Assembly (NCBI GenBank): GCA_013399895.1
Contig: VXBA01004176.1
Coordinates: 699,285 to 763,284, forward strand
Source: Serilophus lunatus
Taxonomy: Eukaryota; Chordata; Aves; Passeriformes; Eurylaimidae
DNA: 64,000 bases
Reading direction: 5' to 3'
Shown: positions 1 to 12,600 of the stretch, in pieces
Numbering within the stretch: position 1 is the stretch's first letter
Layout: every line of letters begins with the position of its first letter
Position numbers and translations under genes: made by a program
The notes under the pieces: model-generated
The model's database searches: none
What the model saw: the letters and a program-made list of their open reading frames with translations, nothing else
What the model was told of the DNA's origin: nothing

Positions 1-1799
1 TCAACCAGTGAGAAGGGATCTCATAGATTTATACACTTGTAAGTAGCTTGCATCTACATGGAACATTAGATATATTTCCTTGAAAAGTTTATATCTGGGA
101 CTATTGTATTTAAGCACTGAGAAAGCAATTAGGGTTGTATAGGCAGAAATTATCCCTAGCTAAATACTAGTGCTGGACAGTGGTACAACAATTTAACGTG
201 TCCATCAACATCAATTAGTCTAGGCTGTAGGTACAAGGATGCAGAAGCTTGGTGCTTCCATTGTCAAGCACATCTGTCTGACACCATTCAACTCACAGCT
301 TCTCTTTGTGGAATGATCCATGAAGCTAGAAATATCTCTGTGGACAAGCTTTTTCTGATCTGAATGATCTTGAGTTTGCTACAGAAGAATCAAAAGAGCT
401 GACTGTTGAGAGGGAGATTGTGACTCCAGGTCTCAGAGGCACAAAAAGCAGAACTAAAGTTGAAAAATTCCACTTTTATTGATTTCTGAAGTATTATGTC
501 CACCACAGAGCTTGGAGCCATGCTATCCTGGAGCAGAGCTGGAGGGACTTTTTCTTCACAAAACTACAGGTTTTTTTCAGATATTTCTCCTCTGTAGGAG
601 GGAGAAATTGGAAATACACTAAAAAGAGAAAACTTAACCCGTGTATTCTAGGTACAATTCATTCATCATCCAAGATGTAATTCTGAACAAGAGCTGCTAG
701 AGAGGGGATCTGGTGCTAAAAAGACTATTCCTAGGTCTGGGCACTTTCAGACACATAAAAACATGTTCATGCTGGTATGGACAATGTCCATACAGCGTCA
801 GTGGAAAAAAAAAATCTATTTTGCCCTTAACATCTGCAAAAAAGCTCATAATATTAGAAGATTGGCCTTAATTAGTTAATAAATGTTGATACAGAGAACT
901 CAGTTTTTTAAGTGTTTCTATACAACTTAGCTTTTCCAAGAATCATCCATTCTCAAAAAGTCTAACATAATTCCTACAGTCTGTTTGAAGCACCTCCTAG
1001 AATTGCCTTCAGTAAATAGAGAACAAGGAAAAAGGCTTTCGAAACAGGAAAGCTTAGGTTTTTTGAGGTGTGTTTTAAATGGAGTCTGTGTGTCCCACTG
1101 AAATCAATGCATTTCTGCTATCTGGATTTATGGAAGTCAAATTTAAATCATGGCAAAGAGTAACACTCCTGTTAAAGAAACTGTTGTAGACAGAAGCATT
1201 TGGACAAATAGTAAGAAAAAACTCTTTCTTGTCATCAATCAAGATGTTGGGTTCACTTCTCCTTTGGGAGCACTAAGAGTAAGTTTGGTCAACTACCTGA
1301 AATTTTCCTTGTAAAAAATAAATCCCACCAAGAAGAGAATGGAGCACTTAGGAGAGTGCTATGAATGTCACAACACATGCCAGATTTCCTCCCAGTGTCT
1401 GTGGAACTGGAAGAGAGTATACACTACTTCAGAAGTGCTCTGGATACCTTCTGGAGATATCTGTGCATCAATATTCCCATAAACCTTAACCAAACAGAAC
1501 CTTTCTTACAAAGCTGTGGCTTATACAGAATCTAAAAAGCCTGAAAGCATTGCTGTAAATGGCAACTCATCATGAGAATTTGAAGAGCATCTCAGAATGG
1601 CTCTGGTGGCTCTAGACCACATTGGTGTATGCAATGCTCTAGCTGCACACAAACTGTATCCCAAGAACTACCAAACTTTAGCTAGATGATTTTCTTCCTG
1701 GAGTTCAGTGAATAAATGACCAGAAGGACAGGTCTACCATGATATCATACAATCACTCCTCCCTTACAGTTTTCAACAACTGGATGTGGCTGGAAAACA
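1..1799. other. Non-coding DNA, nothing recognised
   Basis: AT-rich sequence with no long open frame, no recognisable exon and no repeat family I can name. It lies 3' of the CNPY1 exon relative to that gene's minus-strand direction, so it is either the last CNPY1 intron or intergenic DNA between CNPY1 and its expected neighbour EN2. Nothing in the sequence decides between these. Confidence 0.6.
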
Positions 1800-1924
1800 A
1801 CCCAGGTTGGATGGGGCTTCAAACAACCTTGTCTAGTGGAAAGTGTACTTACGTATGTCAGGGAGGTTGGAACTGGATGATCTTTGAGGCCCTGTCCAAC
1901 CCAAGCCTTTCTATGGTTCTATGG
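1800..1924 (+). mobile_element. CR1 LINE fragment (3' end)
   Basis: The stretch reads like the CR1 3' terminal region on the plus strand: a 'ccaggttggatggggctt' block, then 'tctagtggaaagtgt', then 'gaggttggaactggatgat', ending in the CR1-type tail 'tctatggttctatgg'. CR1 copies are normally truncated at the 5' end and finish in short octamer-like repeats rather than poly-A, as here. Only about 125 bases are convincing and the left edge is uncertain. The copy carries no coding sequence and is diverged, so it is an old insertion. The 62-residue open frame running through it is not a gene. Confidence 0.85.
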
Positions 1925-4900
1925 TAATTCCCCCTGTGTATTTCATGTGCACAGTCAAGGCAAGGTCTTTATCTCTATGGGGCAGGTGCCTGTACTGTCT
2001 ATGCAGACACCAACTTACTGCTGAGAGCCTGCTAAGGAAGTGTAACCTACCTGCCTTCCTGAATGCAGCCATGGCAAATCAGCTTCCTGTCAAGTTAAAC
2101 TAATATGATATTAAAAACAATTGCCATATAGAACAGAAATCCAAAGCTGTGAAGTATAAAAGAGGCTTTCAAGCAGACTTTCCTTGAATTGTGGCAGTTT
2201 AAGTCTTGTTGCCATTGCTGAAGTGCATCAGAAAATCATATGAAGAGCTCAAAGATTAAGAATCTCTGTTTTCATCTGGATACAAAGGTGAAGGGTCAGA
2301 TAGCTGGCCTCACTATTTGTGTTTTGTCTTTTTATCGTCATCTTCAAATGAATCAAGGAGCTGTTAATTTAGTTCCATGAGACCAGTGCTTTCTTAGACA
2401 AATCTAGAGTTGTTTACAGGCTTTTCAGGAGAGATGGAAGACTCTTCCTGAAGAGAAACAGCCAGAGATGGCGATAATCTTTCTTATTTCTATCACAGCA
2501 TTATTTCTGGAAACCCCTGAAATCAGGCAGCCCATGACATTAAGTTTTACACCAATATGTAATACAATACATAAGCTCCATCCTTACTATCTGAAGAAAG
2601 AAAATAGGTGGATCAAATAAACAGATCGGGCTGAAGGATGGAGGAATGTCTCCCACCATGGCGACTTTGCAAAGTCAGTGAGAGGGGAGTGGCTGCTCAT
2701 GCTTACAGTGTATCCCATCTGGAGTCCCAAATTCTGGCTCCAACTAAGGAAAGAGCAGCTCTCTCTTATTCTAAATGTGATACTCCAAGGCTCTCTGCCA
2801 GTGCTTTTAAAACCCTCCACAGTGCAGTAGTTATGTGCAGAATGAAAGAGGGTGACAAAATCCCTGTTGAGGAGAAGCAGAGTTAGCCTAAAAAGGCTTC
2901 TCTGCTGGGACAAGATTCCACCTTACAGGTTCTTTGTAGGAAAGAGCTGCAGGCAAATAGATCATCACCTTCTGAACCTGGAGGACAGCAAGCTGGGTTT
3001 TCTGAGACCTTAAGGATTCACTGTACAGGAGAAGCACAAACACGGGGAAAATATAAGGGTCACTCATTCCAGAAAGGTGAGACAATCTGAACACAGGAAC
3101 TTCCCTGTGCACCATGCTATGCTAATGTATCAGAAAGCCTCACAACCACAGCCTTCCCAGTTCACATCTTTCCCAAGTATTGTCACTGCTCTCAAGTGTC
3201 CCCAGCATAAGGGTGGCTCAGCCCAGAAGGACCTTGGCTGTCATCCTTCCATGTGCAACCTTGAAAATTCTGTCTGTGTTCAGCATCACCAGATTACTTC
3301 TCAGCCTAATTTAAGCATTGACTAGAACCCTGACATTCATCATATGAAAAGTTCAGAGATGCCACTAGTCACCCTGGAGAGTGAGCAGAACTGGGGAAGC
3401 TCTGTCTGATGGGAATGAAGGTCAGCAACCCATGTTATCTCTGATCACCCACTGTGCTGCAGTCCTCGTCTCAGCTCAGCCAGTGTAATTGAGAACTTTG
3501 AAAACTAGGGAGAAATCTGGACTCTGGTGTAGCATGCCATAGAGAGGCTTTCAATGTGTAGCCTAATGCAGAAATACAACGATAATTGTAACAACTAATA
3601 ATAAAAGCAATATATGTCTGCAACCCAGTACCTATGATTGGTTAAGTTATGTGGTGCAGCAAATCAGAAGTTGGACAAGGAATTAGAATATGTGACTTCT
3701 AGTCTGGTTTCTGCCTAATTTTCTCTCTACTCCTTGTTATTTTAAGTTGTGGGTAAATATTCACACTGGTAAAGTGTTTTGGCATGTTCAGGTTGCTCTG
3801 AGGAAGAGCAGTCAAAGGCTGTATGAAAGAGGGCTCAGGCTAAAAAACTCCAAATACCTTCAAATTCCTTTTATGACCTTGCCTGATCATGTAAAATTAA
3901 GTCTTTGAAAGTCAAAGCAAATTTATTCTGAGAAAACCAACCTCACAAATTCTACTCCCTGGGATTCAGGCATCTTACCCTTCTCCCAGGCTGTGCCATC
4001 CCCAGGTGACCACAAATCCCTCTGTTTCCATGTGTGTGTAAGGCACAGCCAGGAAGGCTCTGGGAGATACAGAGCCACACTTAAGGAAAAGCCCATCCAG
4101 GTATGTGAGTGTTAAACTACAAGCACAGTGTTGGGGTTTAATTATGCATGGAAAGGTACTTTAGGAAAGCCAGGAGGGTGGGAGCTGAGGGCTGGCTCCA
4201 CTGCCTGCACTGGGATTAAACTCAAGGAGCTGGAAGGAAGGAAGACATTTGAAACCATACGACCTACCAAACCTAGACAGTTCAGTTCTATATTGTGAAA
4301 TTCAGTGGTAGTGGGGGAATTATGAGGGAAGGACACATATGAAGCATACTGATAACCAAAGCCACAGAGCAGGCACAGCTACAGCTCCCTGCTGTCTTCA
4401 GCCTTAAAGGCACAAGGCACCTGGAGCCTTATGCAGGGTGTTTGGGTGCTCCCTTGGCATCCATCAATCAAAAATTTCACAGATTAGAAATGACACTGAT
4501 TCTTCTTCTTCTTCCAGAAAATTTAGGAGTGTCTAGCTCGATGAAATGGAATATATTTTGCAGTTCACTTTGTGTGTTGCAATGGGCAGAGCAGCAGGCT
4601 GGAGGCACAACCACTCTCTCCTGCTTCTGCAGCTGAGCATGGCAGAAACCCCCTAACTCAGATAAATGCAATGGGGAAGTATTCATTAGTCATCATATAG
4701 CTTTCCCAAGGAAAGAAGTTGAGTTGGTATCAATAAGCAGGGATTTAATCACTCTTTTGTGCCCCAGATAACACTTTCTAATAATTTACCATCCTCATGC
4801 AGGCCAGGAGATATGACCATATGTTTAACACCAGGTCATGTGAAGGCAAAAGTGTCTAACCTCTGCCCATTCTCAACCTGTGCTATTGAAGGAGCAACAA

Positions 4901-5585
4901 TCCTGCTTCAGCAGGTGCATGATGACAGGAGTATGAACTCTGGTTGAATTAACACTGCTGCTCATGCAAAGCCAAGCACAGGGCATCCTGATCCCAGCCA
5001 GGGCTGAGAGCCACCCCTCTAACACGGCTCCTAATGAACAATGACAATAATGAAACTCAAAGGCAAAACAGATCAGCTCAAGATAACTTGGCCTCTGTTT
5101 GACACACTTTGCAGAGTGCTCAACCTTCACTTCCCCATTCTTTACAAGTACCAGTGTCATGCTTAAAATTACATCCCAAGCCTTGGTCGCGATCAACAGC
5201 AAATGGCTGGTGCTGACTTTATATTTGGTGTATTTGCCCCGAGAGCAGTGGCAGCCCCGCAGTGCTCCTGTGCTCTTGCAGGTCTGATGCTGGCTGAAGC
5301 TCAGCCCCGATGGCAGGAATTCACAGAACTGATCAACACACACAGTTAAGACAAACATAGCCCTGCCCAATGCCAAGGCTTTCCAAACTCTCACCTTTTG
5401 CTCATGTCACATTCAATAGGACAGGGAAGACTTTTTCCCCTTTTTTTTACCATTTAAGAAACATTGCCATATTGAATCTTTTTCTCTCTTCCTTCATTAA
5501 TATCTGCGCTACCTTAGGGGTTGTCATAATTCCTTATTGGTTGCTCTTCTAGAATTTGCTTTAAGAGAAGTTCAGCTAGTTTTGA
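1925..5585. other. Non-coding DNA, no gene recognised
   Basis: Several short open frames occur, none with a recognisable domain, signal peptide or convincing exon borders. The longest (minus strand, 4873-5394, 173 codons) is treated under findings. A stretch near 3640-3730 has a faint resemblance to ancient tRNA-derived SINEs, but too little to annotate. Codon-like bias and splice-flanked blocks are absent. Confidence 0.55.
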
Positions 5586-6210
5586 ATGTGGCTGCGAGGT
5601 TAACTAGAAATAGAAAATGTCACGAACATGCTGGATATATATCCCTTCTGCTTCCCTGCCACTAAGCCAGCTTTTCATAAAGTTTGAAACCGATATTAAT
5701 ATTTAACTTTTAACTCACAAGATCTTTCATGGTCTCAGCTCTGCTTAATTAGCTGACATTTAGCTCCCTCTATTCCACAGCACACACCTAGGAGTCCTTG
5801 GGTACTGGTTTATTAGCATTCCCCAAAGTAGATTGGAGCAGGCGGTTACCAGAACCTTTATCAATTGCTCCCGAAGGCAATGGAATTTATTGCTGAATGC
5901 CATTAAACCAGCGAGGTCTGTAAATATGGTTAAAGGCACAAAGATACTCTTGTTTTCCAAAGCTTCTCGCTCAGTTTAAATGAGCTTTGTGAATTGGTCT
6001 CTCTTTTTCTCTCACTCTTTCGCACGCAGGCTTGTTGAGGCGCTCCTAAAGAAAGACTCTGTATTAACCTATAGTGCATTAAGCACAGTTCTGCTGTTAA
6101 TCAAAGCTCTTACAGCAATATACGCTGCTGCAGCGCTGCTCCGGCACAGGCACGGACGGCTGTGTGGAAGTTGCCGAGTGCAGCACTCCACTTTGCACTT
6201 ATTTCCTAAC
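5586..6210. promoter_or_regulatory. Candidate conserved non-coding regulatory block
   Basis: This block differs in texture from its flanks. It has few simple repeats, some CpG-containing words and several developmental transcription-factor motifs: TAATTAGC just upstream at 5746-5753 (homeodomain core), further ATTAA words, and AATCAAAG at 6099-6106 (TCF/LEF-type). A short inverted repeat, gcaat...attgc, lies at 5877-5893. No strand has a convincing reading frame with splice sites. If the window is the EN2-CNPY1 interval, a homeodomain and TCF input would fit a midbrain-hindbrain or limb enhancer, but that is inference; conservation was not measured. Confidence 0.3.
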
Positions 6211-6642
6211 CTTTCATGATTTTCCCTTACTAAAAGATTTCCTCGTTCTCATCCAGCCTCAGAAATCCCCTGCTCAGATGATATAAGGTGTAAGTGGTGA
6301 TTTTACATCCATACTGTGTCCCCAGTAGCATCCCAAGAGCATTTCTCTCCTCGCTTCCTTTGCCACGTTGGTCTCCCATGGCCACCTCCACCCTGCCGGT
6401 GGCAGAGGCACTCCTGCCCAGTGGCTAACTCCAGGAGACTTGTTCTAGAGGCAACTGTATCCATCCCAGCACTCCGACAATTTTCGAAGACCAGCACAAC
6501 ATAAGATCACTCTCAACTCCATCACCACAATGCTAATTACCTACTTAAGCCTCCAGAACAAAGTATGCTGTACTCGGATGTGTACGCCGTAATTACAAGG
6601 TATCCCTCACCACTCCTGCTGTAAGACCCATTAATAGTATTT

Positions 6643-6696
6643 CATTTAATACGTATCAGGCTCTCCTCATTTCTGATAAATTTAATATGTATCAGG
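6643..6696. repeat. Direct repeat of an 18-bp TAAT-containing word
   Basis: Two nearly identical 18-base words occur 36 bases apart: 'catttaatacgtatcagg' at 6643-6660 and 'aatttaatatgtatcagg' at 6679-6696, differing at two positions. Each contains a TTAAT core. The spacing is about three and a half helical turns. It may be a remnant of a small local duplication or a paired binding site. Confidence 0.6.
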
Positions 6697-6699
6697 AAC

Positions 6700-9600
6700 A
6701 ACATACAAGTTAATATTTTGCTCATAAAATTCTAACATGCTTGTTGTTTATGTCAATGAAACAGTGACAAGCAATATGCATTTTCTAAAAACTGTAATTT
6801 GATAAAGCTATCACAGTATGAGCAAATGTCAGACCACAAACAAATAGGAATAAAAAATATGACTAGTTAGTGAACAACGTTGTTTTAGGGCTTATCTTAA
6901 TAAATAAGGTATTGATCTTGCCCATTTAGGCTCTTCCTTCATCCATGTTTTGCTCCTCAGTGAAATGAACTTAGTGATCTCCACTCATTCACCAGGAAAA
7001 TATTATTTGCCAAATACAGGAAAATAACTGTTTTAAAAAATTATACTAACAGTCCTCATGAACTGGGGATCTTCAGTCTCCCCAGGTCAAATGTGACAGT
7101 TCCATCCCAAGTCAACAGACTAAAGCTACTTGTTCAAGGGAAGAATCTGGTCCTCCTCTCTTAGAAATGACCTTTAAACTTCAGTTGCAGTGATAAAAGA
7201 CTAGATCGTGACTTGAGATACGTCTTTGACTTCATCAGAGTAGGGTGAGATAAATATGGGCATAAAAACGGGATCTGAAGTCAGGACATATTTCCTTGGT
7301 TTTCCATACAGGTTTTGAGGTGCTGATTTCTTGGAGAGAACGAAGGGGACAACTCAGGACAGCTACATAAATATTTGGATAGATGGGATCCCAAGCACTT
7401 CATGTCATGTCATATAATCTATCAGAATTACCTAATCTGCTTATTCACAGATGATAAAAAGCATGAATCATTTTTTAGACTGAACAATTCTTACTGAACC
7501 CAAGATGAGTTTGGCTTCTCAACGGACCTCACAAATACTAAGGTTGATTCTCAGTATCTGCTTCAATAAAGTGATAGTGGAACAATCTGAGTATTTATCC
7601 CCAGAAGAAATATCCCAGGCTGGGGAGAAGACATATCACATGTGGTCCACTACAGCACTGCTCCAGCTGCACCCAGGTTACACCAGGATAAGACCGGGCT
7701 GGTAGGTAATACAGAGGGACAAATATGGCCCATACCTTATCACTGATGCAAAAAGCAACAGATAACAAAACTCTCTGGTGGTTTTTCAATGTGAAACTGA
7801 AAGACAGATTGTAAACGTGCAAAGGTGCAAATTACAGTTTAGAGAAAGACTTTCCTGCTGAGGGACGTATATCTCACTACTATCTTCTTGTAGTGTTTTC
7901 TCAGAACAAACGACACCAACCACAGCGGTTGAATGCACAGCGAGCTCAGCACGAGAGGACTTGATGCTCAGTAAAACAGCTTGGCCAGATTAATCAAGGG
8001 TTCTTCTGTAGCATGATTGTGATCAATTTTGAAGCCATATCAAAGATATGATAGCACTTAAATTTTAAAAAGACAGAGAAAGAAAGTCTAACATACCCAC
8101 TCAAAATAATTTCCTAGTTGCTGTCACAGAAAGCATGAAAGTTCTCTATATTATTAAAAAAACCCACAAAACAACCAAAGAAAAAAGCAAACCAAAATTA
8201 CTCCCCATTGCCATATGTTTGTTTATTTTGATCTTTTGATGATGGTCAGCTGCTTGTACTCTGCTGTTTTCCCTGATAATCAATTTTCTTTGTTGCTTTT
8301 GCAAGGTTTTTATGTTGAATGGTAAAAAGAGAATGATTGTGAGACAAAAAGTATTTTTAAATTTTTTGAGGAAAAAGGTATGATTAAAAATAGGGTTAGG
8401 ATTAGGTAGACTTTGAAATTGCTGCACAGAATCACAGCACCTGTGTTCCTTTTATGTGAACTGGTAATATATGGGTTTTTTAACACCCTTTGAGTGAAAT
8501 CGGTCTTTTCTACCCACTCAAAAATCAATAGATTTTACAGAATTGAAATAGGAGGGGAATCCAAACCTTTCTCATTCGTTTGATATACATATATGTCATA
8601 GTTTTATTTTCAATGTATAATAAACATTTTCCTGCTCTCAGACTTTAAATAGAGCCTGCTGACTGTAGGTTTTGCCTATGAGATAAGCTGAGTATCTACA
8701 CTGACATAAATTGGATGTTTGGAAACAGAATGAAATAGAAAGGGAGTTCAAATATTTGAAAGTTTCTTTTAAAATCGCTGTTTACATACACATGAAAGAA
8801 GGTGTTGAATTGGATTAAGTGTGAAGAAAGTCTTCCTTAAATACTGAAGGCATTAGTTCCATTTTATATAGCATAGCTGCTCCACGATACTCAAATTATA
8901 ACTTTGATGAAGCATTCTGCAAAATTTTTCTGTCAATAAGATATGGCAGAAAATGCTCCACCTTGAGGAAAAACTTCAGTCTTTTTAAAAACATTAAACC
9001 AGACAACAAATCTTTGTGTAACAGATTTAGGGGACCAGATGTTAAACTTATAAATCAGCACTGCTTTAATGCATTCTGTGAAGCTCCAACAATTTACATG
9101 CACTGAGAGATGGACTGTGTTATTGTTGAAATATTTAACTCTAGAAATACTGTAAAAAGTCTTTTAAATTTTGGGACACATTGACAGATTTTTAATCAGA
9201 GAGAGGTTTTCTTTCCACAATATGATTCATCATTTTGTAGTCTTTGGTGGTTACTCAATCTGTAAAGGTGATCTGTGTATCTTCAGAGCTTTTTCTTTGT
9301 TATAAAGTGTACTTTTACTCAAAATATTCTATTGCTTTCAATGAACTAACCTTGTTACCTTAAAACCATGGCTAAGTAGTTAATGTCTTTTTAAACAGTG
9401 ATTTCATAGAGTATTGGAGCCTGAAGCAGATATTCTCCCACTTTATCTTCTGGGGACACAGTAACAACCTGAACTGAGTCCCAGCTTTGGGTGAGATTTA
9501 TCGCCAAATATTTAATACTGATTAGTAAATATTTTGGACCAAAAAACCCTACCCCAATGATGAAAGAAATAACCTCTGTCAGGAATATTTTGATGTTCAT

Positions 9601-12600
9601 TGCCATTTCTTCAGCAAGAAAGCTTTAATTAAAAAAGTTATTACACTAGTGGTTCTCAGGTTGAGTGAACATTTATATTGGGATCAGTAGGACTTTGATA
9701 TGGAAATTTTAAAGGAATGGCTTGTTTTAAGGAACCTGCACTCATTCCACTAAATTATTTCACCTTTAAAAGGACAAATATTTGGAAAGTTTCCCGTTGT
9801 CATCTCAACAACGATAGAAACTTTGCAGCTCTTAGCTATAAACTCTGAACTCCTCCTGGTTTGGTAATACAGACAAAATATCCTCTGTTAAACACGTGAA
9901 AAGAAATAATAAATCTCTTGAAATTATCTTAGTTATCTTTTTCTACTGGAGCAGGAGGCTCAGTTTTCACAGATCCCCAACTCTATTACAATCAGATGCT
10001 GATTTTGTGAAAACTGGCACAAATGAGATGACTACCTTGGGGTAAATAAAAATCCGAACACAGAAACAAGCTCAAATAGACAATATCCCAATAAATTTCA
10101 CATTGACACCAAAACCTCTGGACATTCCATATCAAAATACCAGAAACAGAAAAAAGTTAAAATAATAATTATAATAATAAAAAGACTAGGGAATGTGGGC
10201 ATGTTTAAAGATTAAAAGTAGAAACCAGCAGAGATATTACAATGGCAAAAAGTCATTACACAAGACAAAAAGTGGTGTTCTCAGTTCACTTCAGACTGAA
10301 ATGAGGAGCTGATCTTTTCTACAACCTTTGTGAGCAGCAGCCTTTGCTCAGGCACCTAACGAAGGAAAAGTTCCCCATGATTTACTGATGTCTTACACAG
10401 TAATTCTCTGCTGAAAGTATCCGTTTCTTTAATTAAAAAAAATCTAGTTTTCAAACTAAAAAAGTCAGATTTTCTTCTTGAAGCATGTCCTCCGCTGAAT
10501 GTGTTAAGTTGAAAATTAGAGCATGTTAAACAACTTTGGGCAATAAATCAGAAGGGAGGAACAGCGTGAGGCAGAACCATGACACATTGTGAGTGAGTCA
10601 GGCTCTTTTAGATACACTCTTTGAAACAGGTCAAGAAGCATTTTTAAAAAACAGAGTAAAGCAATCTATTTCCAATTCCTGTCCTCAAATGTGCTAAATA
10701 ATTCAATGTCCAACTCTTCCCTTACAGGTCATGGACACAACTTGTACATCCCCATGTGAGAAGGCATTTTTGCAAAGCCACGAAAACTCTCGCTCGTTTG
10801 AGTTGAAAAATTACCCCACAATGCTGGGTTCTCTAATGATTTTCACATCACATAAACATAGTTTATGGAGAAAGAGTTGCTACAAAACTACCTAGGAAAC
10901 ACTCAAGGTCTCACAGTGAACCTGTCGCTGCCCAGGTGGATTTCAAATCTGTGGGCACTTGCTGGTGCTCCTGTGGATGGGCTTGGCCATGGATTGGCCT
11001 TGGAGAAAGACTCCAGCATACTGCACCCTAAGACACCAATAAACACGAAAATATCTCCTCTCTCTCCAGAGGGGCCTAAGTTATTATTTAAATTCACTTT
11101 CCCTTGTCTTCTCAGAATAATCCTATTGCTGCAGCTAAAATCTTACGGTTTTTTTAGATCAAACTTTGTATTTTAAAACAAAAAGTGTAACAGCCCAGTT
11201 CCTTAATAAACCCCATCAATATGGATCCTCCAGTCCCTTTTAGCATTTGGAGAAATCTGTGCTCATAAATCCTGTTGCAGGACAGGGACGCAAAGGCTAA
11301 TGTCTCTCTCTCTACTGTTCCTTTTCCTAGTTGTGTGGAGAGAAATATGTAATTCCAGAGTGCTGTGGCAGCATTAAACCACAGCTTTTCACACCATTTA
11401 TTGCCTTTATTAACCATAATCTTGCAGAGAGTGTTAAGGTAAGTGGTAAATTGTTTAATGGCAGTTTAATACTCTGCACATACTCATAACAGACATTTTA
11501 CTTGCTTTTAATTGATGTAGCTGCTAGCTTTGTTAAACTCTCCAGGAGAGTAGTTCTCACTGGGAATGAGCCTCCTAGAAAGTATCAGTTTGCAAAAACA
11601 CAATAGTTTGAGCAATAATTGTGCAGAAAGAGACTTCTGGATTTCTTTGCAGTTGAATAAGAGCGTTTTGTTTCACTCTTCTATAACGCAACATCGTGTG
11701 TCTAAACGATAGTCAAACTTTGCAAACAGCTAAATAAAGAAATACATGGGGTAAGTAATTTTTAAGATGGAATTTGGACTAGAAGATTTTAACCCATCAA
11801 AACATTTTTATAGCTATGAGCACATAAAAATAAAATTATGTAGGATAAGTTCTGGTGTTACTTAAACAGTAGCTTTCAGCAGTCATAAAATATGTGGTGT
11901 TAAATTATTTTCCACTTATAAATCAGCTGGCTCTGGTCTGTACACTAGCACAAGCTTTAGCTGGTTTCTGGCTTCTTTCTGGCCTTCTCATAACTCCATT
12001 TAACCCTGAATGAAATGCTGCTGGCATGGCACTGAGCCCCAACTATCATAACTAAAAATACATGTAAGTCTAGAAAGAGCACATAGAAAATGAATGCAAT
12101 CAGTAAATAAAATTAAAGGCCAATCAAAAAAAATCTCTGTCATTCCATTGGGCCAACCATGCCTCCTGTTTGGTGGGGGGAAAAAAAAGGTAATCTCCTG
12201 AAAAATTAACTTTTAGATTTTTCTTAAGCCTGTAAAAATAGTAGAGGATCTGAAGGTGCGTCTCAGCAGGTTTTGCCTGCCTGTCTAGCACTGAGACTTT
12301 TTGCTTGATCAAAGAATACATGACAGTGAACGGATCTATGCTTGTAAATATCAAACGGTTTGATCATGCTAAAAGACTTTATTGAAGTTTCCCACTTTTT
12401 AATCAAACAAGAAACATCCACCTCCAGTAGCCATAAAAATAAGTCTGCTATGATATTAGAATTAAAGAAAGTACGGAATGAGACTTGCAGAGAAGTGGTT
12501 TTCTTACCATAATATGAGACTTCCATTAATGTCATGTTTATAGGCTGAGAGAAAACTGCAACCCTTATTATTTTACCATAACACAATATAAAAAGGGTTT

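Noticed and set aside
3640..3730. Weak MIR-like stretch
   Set aside because: Only scattered short words agree; not distinguishable from chance by eye.
8390..8406. GGGTTAGGATTAGG, telomere-like
   Set aside because: Only about two imperfect units; expected by chance in 64 kb.
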